This document shows positions 35,360 through 48,000 of a stretch of DNA of 64,000 nucleotides, in pieces (the first letter of the stretch is position 1; each line of letters begins with the position of its first letter). The stretch spans positions 30,843,849 through 30,907,848 of the forward strand of contig OX388345.1 of assembly GCA_947579665.1 (NCBI GenBank), in the 5' to 3' direction. The DNA comes from Sympetrum striolatum (lineage: Eukaryota; Arthropoda; Insecta; Odonata; Libellulidae). The notes below the pieces were generated by a model. That model saw nothing but the letters and a program-made list of their open reading frames with translations, had not been told where the DNA came from and made no database searches. Both the position numbers and the translations under genes were made by a program.

Positions 35360-38334
35360 ATGGCCACCATGCTCTCGGTAAGTACAGGAAGCCATCATCA
35401 GCGGGTTCGTCCGAGTGGAAAATTCGGAACCGTCCACGACCCTCCGGAGTTCTTATTGTCGGGCGGCATTCACGGTCTCGAGGAATTCGTCCGGACGAGG
35501 AATCCCGTCCTCCGGCGATCCTAACGCGAACGGGATCGTGTAATTAGCTAATTTAGCGTCCATCGACGTCGAATTACTCGCTCCGTGGGTTGGCTTGAAT
35601 TAATTGGCGAAGCGGAATGATTTGTTGAGCTTATACGAAGTGCCTCCCTCCACAGAACGGTGTGTTCCGTGTAATGGCTTGTTAATTCATCGAATGAGGG
35701 TAAAATTTTCATTCAGAGGTAAGCGAGTTCTCTTTTAACCACGGACCGAAGTCTCAACAGAGTGGATTTATTACTGAAAGTAAGAATATTAGGAAGATTT
35801 TTATGAAAATATTTCATTAATTTCATCGCCAACATTACTAATTTTAAGTCTACTTAAGTTTTACTTGTTTCAATTAATCATTATAGAAAAGCATTAATGA
35901 GGATGTTTATAAACTTGATATAATATTGACGGCTTATTATTGAGAACGATATCTATTAATTTCATTATTTACGATAGTAATTATTACTAAATTGTTCTTC
36001 TATTAATTATTACTAAAGAACATCAATTCAAATTTAAATAAACTTGATATCATATTATGTTGACGGATGATTTTTTCTAATCATATTCTATTAAATTAAT
36101 CGTTATATGCGGTTCAAAATAGCATCCCGTTAACATTAAATTTTTATGTCAATTACGGTAGATTTTTTTATAAAATTGATATCGAATCGACAGCTAAATA
36201 ATATTCTCTCGCAGCCCTCTTGCAGCTCACCCTTGTTTTATCACGTTAAATTATCCGAAGAAACTCCATGTTGAAGGTCGCCAAAGAACTGAGCGGTACA
36301 ATATGTCAACAGGAAGGGTAATGTGGGAAGTGTTTTTGCTGGAGAGCTATTGCAAAGAGAGTAATTTCTGGGAAAACCATATTTCTTAATTTACTAATTT
36401 CAAATATACAGATCTGTGGACCAATTCGCTGTAATTTACGCCGTATTTTTGCAATGCATGAACTATCGTAATGTAAAGCGGACTGCTCTTTATTTTTCTA
36501 AATTCTGATCCATTAAATTGAGTACAATTAAACGATAACTTGTAAGAAGGGGAATCGATTTATTAATTTATCAAACATTTTTCAGCCTTAATTTCGAACT
36601 AGTTTAACTACAATGGATGCATTTATTGATAGCTATTGTTCTTAGGAATAAGTAAACTATTTGAGATGTATAGACTAATTTTGTACTTTTCTTAGAAAAT
36701 TTTACATCTTGAATAGTTAAAAACGCTGTCTCCATTGGGTTATTGAATATAAACGAAATGTCTTAATTTACTTTAAACAGGGAATATTTCTACTGCTAGC
36801 TCTGAGTTCGAGCCATGGACTTACAATAAAAGGGGCATTTGGAACTCATTTAGGATATACGTATGAGAGACCGGATAAACCATTTCCCTTTCCTCCTATA
36901 ACGGATAAACCACTAATTCCTCCAGTGGAGATAAGCCCTCCCATAGATCAGATTCCAGAGGAGCCACCAAGCCCTCCAGAAGGAATTCCAGAGGTGCCAC
37001 CGGAGCAGGTTCCTGAAGAGCCTCCCAGTCCGCCAGAGCAAATACCCGAAGAGCCTCCAAGCCCACCAGAGCAGGTTCCTGAAGAGCCCTCCAGTCCGCC
37101 AGAGCAAGTACCCGAAGAGCCTCCAAACCCACCAGAGCAGGTTCCTGAAGAGCCTCCCAGTCCGCCAGAACAAGTCCCCGAAGAGCCTCCAAGCCCACCA
37201 GAGCAAGTACCCGAAGAGCCTCCCAGTCCGCCAGAGCAAGTCCCCGAAGAGCCTCCAAGCCCACCAGAGCAAGTCCCCGAAGAGCCTCTAAGCCCACCAG
37301 AGCAAGTTCCCGAAGAGCCTCCAAGCCCACCAGAGCAAGTCCCCGAAGAGCCTCCAAGCCCACCAGAGCAGGTCCCTGAAGAGCCTCCCAGCCCACCAGA
37401 GCAAGTACCAGAAGAACCTCCAAGCCCACCAGAACAAGTGCCGGAGGAACCTCCAAGTCCTCCTGAGCAAGTGCCAGAAGAACCTCCAAGTCCTCCTGAG
37501 CAAGTGCCAGAAGAACCTCTAAGTCCACCAGAGCAAGTGCCAGAAGAGCCTCCTAGTCCTCCTGAACAAGTACCAGAAGAGCCTCTTAGTCCTCCTGAAC
37601 AAGTACCAGAAGAACCTCCAAGTCCTCCTGAGCAAGTACCAGAAGAACCGCCAAGTCCTCCTGAGCAAGTGCCAGAAGAACCTCCAAGTCCACCAGAGCA
37701 AGTGCCAGAAGAGCCTCCTAGTCCTCCTGAACAAGTACCAGAAGAACCTCCCAGTCCTCCGGAGCAGATCCCCGAAGAACCACCAAGCCCTCCAGAGCAA
37801 ATGCCAGAAGAACCTCCCAGTCCCCCTGAACAAGTTCCAGAAGAGCCCCCCAGTCCTCCTGAGCAAGTGCCAGAAGAACCTCCAAGTCCACCAGAGCAGG
37901 TCCCGGAAGAACCTCCAAGTCCACCAGAGCAAGTGCCAGAAGAGCCTCCCAGCCCACCTGAGCAGCTTCCGGAAGAGCCACCAAAGGAAATGATTCCGGA
38001 AGTTCCAGTCACCTTTCCACCCGAGATTGCCTCAGAAGAGCCTGTTAATCCACCTTTGGAAGTGACCGAGCAGCCACCAAGTTCTCCCCAGCCTGGGGAC
38101 CTCCACGAACCCGAGGAATACTTACCCCCCGACGATACTCATAAACCGCCTTCAGAAGACATCAATGTTATCCCTCCTTTGGAATACCTTCCGCCTCAAA
38201 TTACGGGAGAGAATCGTCCTCGGCCGGACTACGGACTTCCGCTGTGCAATGTGAAGGGGAAGAGGATCAACTGTGTTTTGCCCCACCCAGGTGGAAACAC
38301 TATAACGGATTACTTACCACCATTGACGCAATAA
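35360..38334 (+). CDS. Gene A: secreted proline/glutamate-rich repeat protein, two exons
   Basis: Coding exons are 35360-35377 (MATMLS) and 36781-38334, with a 1,403-bp intron (donor GTAAGT, acceptor TTTAAACAG) in phase 0. The 523-residue product has a clear signal peptide, MATMLSGIFLLLALSSSHG, split by the intron as in many insect cuticle genes. Residues about 20-62 form a short linker. About 63-408 are some 30 tandem copies of PPEQVPEEPPS with small variations (I/V/M/L at position 5, L or N or S near the end). Residues 409-523 are a unique Pro-rich tail with three YLPP motifs (EYLPPDD, EYLPPQ, DYLPPLTQ) and two cysteines. It has no membrane segment or enzyme domain, and is probably an extended, acidic, polyproline-like extracellular structural protein. 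I do not recognise a named family. It is convergent with gene B. Confidence 0.85.
36950..37985 (+). repeat. Coding 33-bp minisatellite, about 30 units
   Basis: The unit encodes 11 residues (PPEQVPEEPPS). The period is a multiple of 3, so indels of whole units keep the frame. Codon choice varies between units (CAAGTGCCAGAAGAA against CAAGTACCCGAAGAG, for example), and blocks of similar units cluster, which indicates homogenisation by local expansion. The same periodicity keeps antisense frames open, including 354 codons at 36948-38012. Confidence 0.97.
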
Positions 38335-38452
38335 CGAGAGTATTTTTCCCAATGAAGTATTTAAAATCGCCCAGGAATGTCATATTAAGTGAAGTTTTTG
38401 TATAAAATTAATTTTATTTGTAAGTCACGAGAGCTTTCCTCCAGGATTTTTT

Positions 38453-38458
38453 AATAAA
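38453..38458 (+). promoter_or_regulatory. Poly(A) signal of gene A
   Basis: AATAAA lies 119 bp after the gene A stop codon. It is the first canonical signal downstream. Confidence 0.6.
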
Positions 38459-38961
38459 ACAAAGAAAATTAAAAAATATTTTTATTGCTTTTTTAATATA
38501 CATTCTTCTTAAATTTATGCTATTTAAAACTGTTCGATGTGAACTGGCTATGAAATTGAAAAATTAACTTCGACATTTCGTTCACCGCGACGAAATGGGA
38601 AATATATACATAAAATGAATCAACTCCGAAACTTAAGCGAAGCTTTTGACAATAACTTGTCTGTGAAAATGAGGGTGGTATTGGAAATTTACCCTCAATA
38701 ACAAAAGGTTACTCCGTTTGCATATATTAAATAAATTATGAGAAAATTTAAGAATATGTAAAAATGTTGTACTGTGCTTAAAATCTTTTAGCGCCATTGA
38801 GAAATCGTTTAACCGGGTGTTTATAAATAAATTTTTAAACGAAGAGAGGGTTATCACTAAACAATAAACGCGATATATTTCTCTTGGTGCAAATTAAACC
38901 AATACGTTTTAAATCAAGCTTATAGATACCTAAACAATAACATTTGAAAACAGAGAGCTAA

Positions 38962-38967
38962 TTTAAT
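38962..38967 (-). promoter_or_regulatory. Possible poly(A) signal of gene B
   Basis: ATTAAA on the minus strand, about 62 bp after the gene B stop. It is a common variant signal. A canonical AATAAA lies further on near 38478, which would make the 3' ends of genes A and B nearly abut. Confidence 0.4.
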
Positions 38968-39028
38968 AGTAAACGATAGGAACTTGATGAATGATTGCAG
39001 ATTATTTCTAAGTTCATTTAACTTTCAT

Positions 39029-42000
39029 TTATGGTAGAGTCACCGTCATTCTAGCTGTAGGCCTCCGAGGAATACGGCGAGGCCTAAGTAGCATTTGCGA
39101 TGGCATCTTCACCGGTTGCCTACCTGAGGGCCCTCCCTGCCACATTGTAGGCCTCCGCTTTCTTCTCGCATCCAGAAGCACTTTCATTCCGTTAATCTTA
39201 GGAAAACTATCTCTGAGCAACATTGGTGGGGGCCTCAAGACCGCATTTCCATCTTTTTGCTCTTCCGGGTAATTTGGGGTTTCCGCAAAAGAGTTCAGCA
39301 ACGGAGACCCGGGTCCAGAAGGCACCGGTTTGCCATAAACTTTGAGGACCGTTTTCTTCGGCGGAATACGTTGACCGAACACTAATTCCGGCGCAACGTC
39401 TTCTTCGAAATGAGAAGTCTGTTGTGCTTGTGGTTTTCGGATGATCACTCCGCTGTCTTTTCCTCCGTCTTCGCCTATTTCGTAAACTTCGTATTGCTGC
39501 ATAGGTGGGAGGACGGGCATGGTTCCACGAGTGTCCCTCGACTCTTGCTTCGGAGGCAATATCTCTTGCGACGGGCTTTGGTGCACGTGGACGTGATTTG
39601 GATCAACGGCATGGTGGTCGGCATATGGACACTTTGGGGGCGGTGAATTGTATCCCGAGGTTTCGTAAGCTTGCTGCACTGGCACTTGCACATGACTTTG
39701 ATGCAGAGGCACTTGTACGTGACTTTGTTGCACTGGCACTTGCACATTACCATGATGCACCAGTAAATTTTCTTCACTCTCTGAATGGGAGGGATGTGGA
39801 GGTTCCTCCAATGCAGGAGCGGTTATTACCTGCGCTGGTTGGGGTAAGGGAGGGGGATACATAATCTCCAAGTAACTCAAATCTTCTTCTTCAGGGGGGG
39901 CGCTCCCTTCGGTCACAGACGCTGCTGGGGCTTCTTCTTCCTCCTCTTCGCACGGAAGTTTATCCCCGTCCGTCTGTCCACCGCCTTTTTCTCCTGATAC
40001 GTTCGTCGATTGCTCCTGACTTCCTTCTTCATCTTCGTATGACGCTGATTGCTCTTCGTGCTGACCTTCTGCAGGATAATCACCTTGTTCTCCCGAGTTA
40101 TGACCACGGTATTGTCCACGATAACCACCATCCTCCTCCTCCTCCCCCACTTCAGCTGATTCCTCCGGTTCCTCTTGGCTTTCCTCTTCAGGGTATCCTC
40201 CGCTTCCCACGTGCTCCTGTGTCTGATGAAACGATGACAAATCTTTATGGTCTTGGTTTGATTCCTCTCCCTCGTGCTCATAAGGTCCATGTTCTTCCGA
40301 ATAGAACCAATGGTGCCACTCGTCGTCTCCAAATATAGAGGGAGCGGGTTTACGGACATGGACGTGGTATAGAGGGGTTTCTTGATGACCGTTTACGTGA
40401 TAGATAACCTGTTGCTGGGTGGGCTGTCCGCCCCCGGAAGGTCGGATTTGATGGCGGGTTACACCGCCTTGATGGATCCCCCTACCCCCACCTCCTTTGC
40501 CTCTCCAGGGAGGCAATTTCCTATAACCACCGCTTAACAGTGGTGGTCCTACTGCTGGGGGTCCAACCACCGGTGGACGAATAACATGAGGGCCAACCAT
40601 TGGCGGGACAGTGATCGATGATCCAACCACTAATGGTCGAATCAGTGGTGGCGGTTGCTGGCCGTGGATTATTTCTTTTGGCCTCTGGTCCCATTCTTCG
40701 AGGTGGTTTCCATAGCCGTTGTTATTTTGTTTGTTAGGAAACGGTGGGGGATGGTGGTAGACTTCGTTAGGAGGAGGGTGGTGATGATGGAATCCATTGA
40801 GAGGAGGAGGTTGGTAGGCTTCATTAGGAGGGGGATGGTGGTGAACTTCATTAGGAGGGGGGTGGTGGTGGTGGACTTCACTTGGAGATGGGTGATGGTG
40901 GACTTCATTAGGAGGTGAATAGTGATGGACTTCATCAGGAGGAGGGTGGTGATGCTCAGGTCTCTGAGGATGGCTCCCGCTCTCGTCAGCTGCACCATGC
41001 GCATGAGGCTCCCTATGCACCGAGTAGCCGTGAATGGGCTTCCAAGGACCTAAAAATGAGGGCGACGTAAAAAAATAATGAAGGAATGTCTGGAAAAAGT
41101 TTTTACTTCCTAGAAATTTCCTATCATTAACTTCTCTCGTTCTTGAGATTCACCATGACGATGAGTTTCAACTCCCGTTGTCCCATTTCTGCGTTTCCGG
41201 CCTCTGAACGCCTCCGCGATTACCACGATTTCGTTTTCACCCACGTGTCTCCACGCGCAGTCTCCCGGAGGCGCTCCTTCCATGGCTTAGCCACTCTCGC
41301 TCGAAAGTACCGGTACAAAATTAGGTCCAAATTAAGCTTTATTTTGCTTATTAGAATAAAGTGAAAAATCATGGCCAAGTCTATTAAAAATAGCCGCTCA
41401 CGGAGAGAAGTATAGAAGTATGAAACCCATCAAAAAGATGTAAGATAGCCCGTGATAAGAGTAAGAGATTTTATTCTTGATAAGCACTAAATGAAGCGAA
41501 CTGAAGCATTGTGAACTAAAATGAGCTATGGATAAATGATTGAATGTCACTGATTTGATTGTTTGAATGAAAGAATCATGCATGGCCGCACTTAAATTTT
41601 CTCCTTGATATTAGAAGAACCATTATATGTCGTTTATAATTAGAAATTTACCGTATTTTGAAGATTTTTTCGCTTATATAATGTAATCATAATTTTTTTA
41701 GGTATTTAAAATAAATTGCAATCATTCATACTAAATTACGTAATTTATATAATGTAAGCCCAATGAAAGTGATTCTAAAATCATTCAAAGGAAAAACAGC
41801 AACAATAAGTTATTTTGACTAGTATAAACTCAGTCGTACCATAGATATGTAATATTCACATTGTATACTCATATACTAATTATACATTATATACTTTAAT
41901 ATTCTCGATTTATACTCTATGGATTTTTTAAGATGAAATCCGGAAAATACAAAGTAGCCAAAATAGTTTAGGCTGAATCATGCTTCTCTAAAATAAAAGT

Positions 42001-45000
42001 TTTAGTCATTGAAAACTGACGTACAAACTTGACAGGATCTCTAGTCTTATCTCATATGTATGTACAAACATATAGTATCTTACCCACTCTTTTACAGTGA
42101 GTTCATGGTACTATTACTAGTGGTAATTCCTATTGGATGCTTACCTTGTTTTGCACAGTCATAGTGTCTTCCCATGTCTCGTCTTTGGTAGTAATGTGGA
42201 TCTAGGTGGGTCTGAAAAGGTGGAAATGTTTAAGTATAACTAATTCATACCCAGCCATTAATCTTAATTTTTTATAACAGACATAAAATACGCCGTTCAT
42301 TATATAACTCTCTCAAGAGGGAGTCCAGAAATTCTAAACTTCCGCTTAAGGACTAATTTTCCTTGATATCTCATTAGATATTAAAATTTGTCACTGTTGC
42401 GTTGCTTAATTAAAAGTGTTTCAATGGAAAGTGAACAGTAAGTATTTTCTAGGCATTCAGATTCCCTTAATTTTCTTGGATTGTATATAAATGTTTTTCG
42501 GCTCCTGAAAAATCTGTCTGGGAAGCTATGCTTGCATTTATTTAAATTGAGTACCGCATTTTAAACATTATACACATGCCAATAAATTTTCATTGGCATT
42601 CATTAACATCCCAAAGCTTGTGAGCTGACGAACAAAAACCAGGAAAACATGTATCACTATACATAAATTAATATTTGGTAAGGAATCATATCAAGCGAAG
42701 TCTTTCTGGTACACGAAGGAAGTATTTATTTTTTAAATTTTTCATAAAAGAATTTCATGTAAGTCTAGTTATATTTTTTACCTTAAACCAATTTTGGACT
42801 CATACAAATATCGAGGAAATTTTTTTAATAAAATTAATTGCAGATTCCAGTACTTGGTGAAACTGAATTATGGTGGAAACAATATTTCATAAAAATTATT
42901 TAATAAATATCAAATAATTATATTGAAATTATTGAATAGGTATTATAATAATAATATTTATTTCCACCTTGAAAATATATATGCTACCTAACAATAGGAT
43001 CATTACAAGTGTCACTCTTGAGTCCTCCAACGACCCCCATTGGTAAGCTACGGGTTAATACAAACTCATACTGAAAGATACTCACTTCGTATCCGACTCC
43101 ATGGGTCACCTCGTCGAAGTCGCCCATTCTCTTCTCGATTTCCGGGGCGTCGTTTTGGGGAGGTCGGGGAAGAAGTAATTCCACCAGGGTCATGTTCAGA
43201 CGGGGTTTCCTGAAAACATTAATAATCAGATAAGCGTCGCAGGCGTATTCTTCCGGTCTTCGATCGATGGCTCAGCTAAACACTCACCCCTCTGTTTGCG
43301 TTTCTCGTGATGAGAGAACACCATCGCTTGTCTCTGAGTCATCCCCTTCCCGATACGCAGTTTCCGAAGCTTTCAAGTGATGAATCTGTCCAAAGAAACG
43401 GATCCATGAGCAAAGGGAATTTCTTTTTATTTGTCTCCAAAGAAAACTCCAGAGACAATCAACAAACAAGTAGCGATGGGAAATGCGCTTGTAAAAAAAA
43501 AAACAATAAAACATCACCTACGGTACGAAGTAGTGTTAACATTCACAAATATTATTTTACTTATTGAAAAGGGATAAAAATATATTTGCGCAAGAGAAAG
43601 ATTTTTATCTTTATTATTTTAATGTAAATATATATGTGATAGGTATTTGCATAATCTTTTCGGTGAACTGGAAAATCATTATCTGCATAACAAAGACCAT
43701 GGAAAGTTCACATGTCCAATAGAGATAAGGTATATTCATACAGTCTAAGATATCAGTACTTCGGAACGTGATAAAGGTAATAATAAACATTTAATTCAAT
43801 TAAAATGTATACGCAAATAACCACAATAATACTTAATAAAATATGAGAAGAAAAAATATTGATTTTGAAGTAAAAAAGATTCAACTTATGTAAATATTTA
43901 CGATTTGTATTATTTGCTTTCTTGAGAGGTATTACTTTTGAGAAGAAAAAGAAATTTTCCTAGAATTAAGAAAATCTTGGATTTCACGATATATACGAAA
44001 ATATAAAAATATGAGTATTTAAATTTGCCCTCACTGGAGTAGTTTCGACAAAGATTTTGATTTCAGAAGTCACAATCTTATCTGTGTCTACGTAAGAACT
44101 CTGCAAGCCTCCTTTCGACGCGTGTGGCAGGGGGTGCAGGCACCTTGACTCTATTTTCCTAATCGATTGCATTCGCGTATTGCTCGCGAAAAAATGATTT
44201 TTTGAAACGATTTGTTCTAGCATCTATTTCCTTAATCTTCCTCGCACTATCAGAACGGTCCAAGTAACATGGGGGTCGCATTATATCGGTTACATCATCT
44301 GAGAACATTATTTCTCGAACTTATTTAATAAATTTATCCTTTGAACGTGAAAATATATTTGTTTGAGATATAATCTCGGGAAATTATTTGGGTGACGTAT
44401 CAGTTGAAATAAATGGTGCCTAAAATCTTATATGTTTGGATAGTTTCTTAAACATGAGGCTTTTAAACTAAGAACTACTAAATAAACTACTAGCTAAACT
44501 GTTAGGCCTTATACACACAGATTTTCCCAATCAAAAATGTCAAACTTTTAAAAATAAATGCATTTTCTCAACACCCTTGAATTTCGGTTTCAAATCGGCA
44601 CCGTTTTCTGTAAAGCACCTGTGAGTTATTGCATTCCTTTGGATTTACCAACCCATGAGTTGCCCATCTTTTTATTCTTCAAAAATTGACCTTTTCGGTA
44701 AATTTGTCCAGAGCATTTGCCTTTTTCAAGAATTTACCCTATTACATTCCCTCTGCCATGGCTTAATTATATCGCTATCAAGGAATATATGGTATTGGCT
44801 AGAAAAAAAACTTTAATTCTTATAAAAACACTCGGAAAATGTCTAACCTTAATTGACGATATAATCTAAAATGATTCGTTAAACTTGCCAATATAATTTG
44901 ACGAAACTTTTCAGGATCTATTGTCGATAATGATAGTGTTTGGATTGTACGAGTTCACCTTAAAAATATACTCGTAAAACCTCGAAATATTTCCTGAATA

Positions 45001-48000
45001 TCTAAGCAAACCGACTTTGCTATGCACATTTATGGAAAACAACACACCTCGCGTCCGATAATAGTTTATTCGTTTTTAGAGATGGAGAGTTTTGAAGGCC
45101 ATTGACAAAGACAAACACACATTCCCGTTTCCGCAAATCAATCCTTCTGCCACTCATCATCCCATTAACATAAGTAAGAGGAAATATTTGCTTTTATGAG
45201 AACGCCTTCCCGTCGCAAATGAATAAACTGAAGAAAAACATCGTTCTCCGTTGAAAAATAGACCGATTGTATTGCTCTGAAGCGGAAAGAAGCAATTATA
45301 ACAATATATATTTTAATTTAAAAATGATAATATATTGCATAGTGATGATGGACTTAATAAACAGTGAATTCGCTCAATCGTTTGTAATTTTGCAGTAAAT
45401 GATGACATAAGATTGCTGATATTAAAATTATGAGGTTCATTCATTTTAAACTATGTGAATTGAATGTGCTCAATTAAATTTCTTCAATCAGGTATCTGTG
45501 GAATTTTTCATGGATGTTACTTCCAAAGTAGTCCTGGATATACGGAACTATTAATTATTTTGGTTTGAATATTTCCTAAGAATCTGCCGTGTTCAAGTTG
45601 AAGTTCATACATCAAGAGCCAAAAAAATGAGGGCAACTTATGAAAGCAGTTTAAACATTTAAAGGGCTAATTATTATTTATAATTAGCTCGAGGTAATAT
45701 AGTCAGATGACATATTTTCTTATATCTTGATTCCTTGTTATTTATGTTAGATGAAATGAGTACATAATTGTTAAACGTAGCATATAATTCAATGCTCTGG
45801 CCCTTCATTTTGATGATGTACAGCCAAATATATTTTACGTCTACATGTTTTCGGAATCATAGGAATTCAATAACTATTCAAGCAGAATACTCTATTTAGT
45901 CAGGCCCAAATAAATGTAGCACGAAATTAAAAAAAGTAGAAATGTATCAATTTACTCTAAATCGAGCACTATTTGATGATATTAGTAGTAGTAGTATTGT
46001 TAAAGGTGCTTCGACAGCTGCGGTCATTTCACACATTGGCTCCCACCGGGAATAGAACCCAGGTCCGCTTCCACGAGGGCCAAACGCACTTCCCATATGG
46101 CTATCCGGGAGCTCGATTTAAAATGTTCTCCATAAATTTATTTATTTATTAAAAATCAGCAACAAAGAGTACAAGGCCAATTGCAGCTAAGAAGAAGATA
46201 AGTAACAGTAAAATGATAAGATTAAATTAAGTAATAATATAATTGATATAAATATAAAATGATATATTCCGATGATGATATGCCCTTAAATGATATTTGA
46301 TATGGCATGAAACAATATCAATAAATTAAACTATGATATAAGCAGTAAAGAAAGAAATTTTGGAACAGAGCTGTTAATAAATTCGAGGTTTTAAATTTCA
46401 CAAAAGCTTCTTTGTCGGCGTTCTTCGTCTCATTCCCCGGTATTCGGAGAATATATAAAAGAGATATCATTGAGAATAAAGAGTGAATATAAAGAGAGAA
46501 TATGTAAGTGCGTCATTGCTTTCTTGTTTTCTCCGAATACCGGGGAATGAGACGAGGGACGTTGTCAATGACGGCCTTTGGAGATTTAAAATCTCCTACT
46601 TAAAATATATAAGCATACGAATTAAAAAATGATATTGTCGTCTGATTTTAAATACAAGAAATGAAAATAGATTATTGGAAGTCGCACAACTGAGAAACCG
46701 GATATAGTTACACCCCTTTCGGCTTTGACGAGCATTTCTTTTTTCAATGAGCGGACGATCTTTCTGCTCCTATGATCAAAAAGGCGACTCTTGTAACGAA
46801 ATTATAACAAGCCATAAAAATCGCTTATAAATATCAAAAGTCCAAGGTAAAGGGCAAAAAACCTCCCCGAGAGAACTAGTAATATTTCAGGCCAATGATT
46901 TCATCGTCTGAATGCCTTACGAAGGCCGAACGAAAAAATAATTCATAAAGTGATTCGCTCAAATGAACGAAACTTTACCGCATCGTAGACTTCGGATGTT
47001 TTTTGCCATCTTCACAGTTTGACATCCCGGATTCAATTTCTTACCAAATAACCGTTTTTATTTAGCGATTTTCTTTGCGTTAGAGATGCCTGTAAATGGG
47101 GCAGAGTTCGAGGTATTTGGTTTTTAGGGCGGTCTCCCCTGAAGAAAAAATAAGTGTTACGGCATGAGAATGTCCGTAGATCTATTGGCATACCTGCCAA
47201 TGTCCTTGTAATCAGCCATAAAAATCGACCCGTTTTCTTTTCATCCTCATCTCTGTCACTAGTGGGATTTGAGTAGACGAATCCCACGAGATGTGTGGTC
47301 TTCGAGCTTCCTAATTCCACAGAATCAACAAGTTAAATTTATCACCTTTCGTAAAATTTATATTTTTGGACCCACGTAACCACGTAACAACTTCGCTCTG
47401 CTTACAACCGAACTCGTTATCGTCTCAAATCTTTTTTGTCAATGTTAATGTTTTTGTATTAAACATAATTCGAAAGTCAATTCTATGTTTTTAAAGCTTC
47501 ATACAAAAGATTGGACATAAATACCTCAATTTATCCTAATAAATTCCTTTATTTATCGATATTCTCTTTGGTTTTTAAGCATAAAAGTAATGCTAAGAAA
47601 GAATACCTTCCATACCCAAAGAGGTATTAAAAATTCAAGTACTTAACAAATATTTGTTATATTAAATATCTGTGCGCTTTAAATTCTTTCAATTCTTAAA
47701 ATTGTCAGGAATGAAGCTCAGGGACTTGGATTTGATCGTTTTAAAAAGTAGGTAATTTAATATGGGAAGAAAGTTTGTATTTTAACATTTTGAATGCCTA
47801 TTAAAAATTTAATTTTTGTTTCAAACATTCGACCCAAATATCCGGAAAGATAAAGTATTTCAGTAATCAATGAGCATTAATTTCCTTCAGCAGTTTTCAG
47901 GTGTCAGACTTAATCGCTTCTATGTCTGCGGGTGGAAAATCGGGATTTTATATCTTAGGAGTAAAATAAACCAACAATTTAAAAGATCATTATTGCTTAT

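Noticed and set aside
36896..37984. Several minus-strand ORFs over the gene A repeat (Leu/Ala-, Trp/Arg- and Gly/Ser-rich)
   Set aside because: They are frame shadows of the 33-bp repeat. The plus frame has the signal peptide, promoter, intron and poly(A) signal.
39410..40918. Other-frame ORFs over the last exon of gene B
   Set aside because: They are shadows of the low-complexity coding frame, which is the one that joins in phase with four upstream exons.
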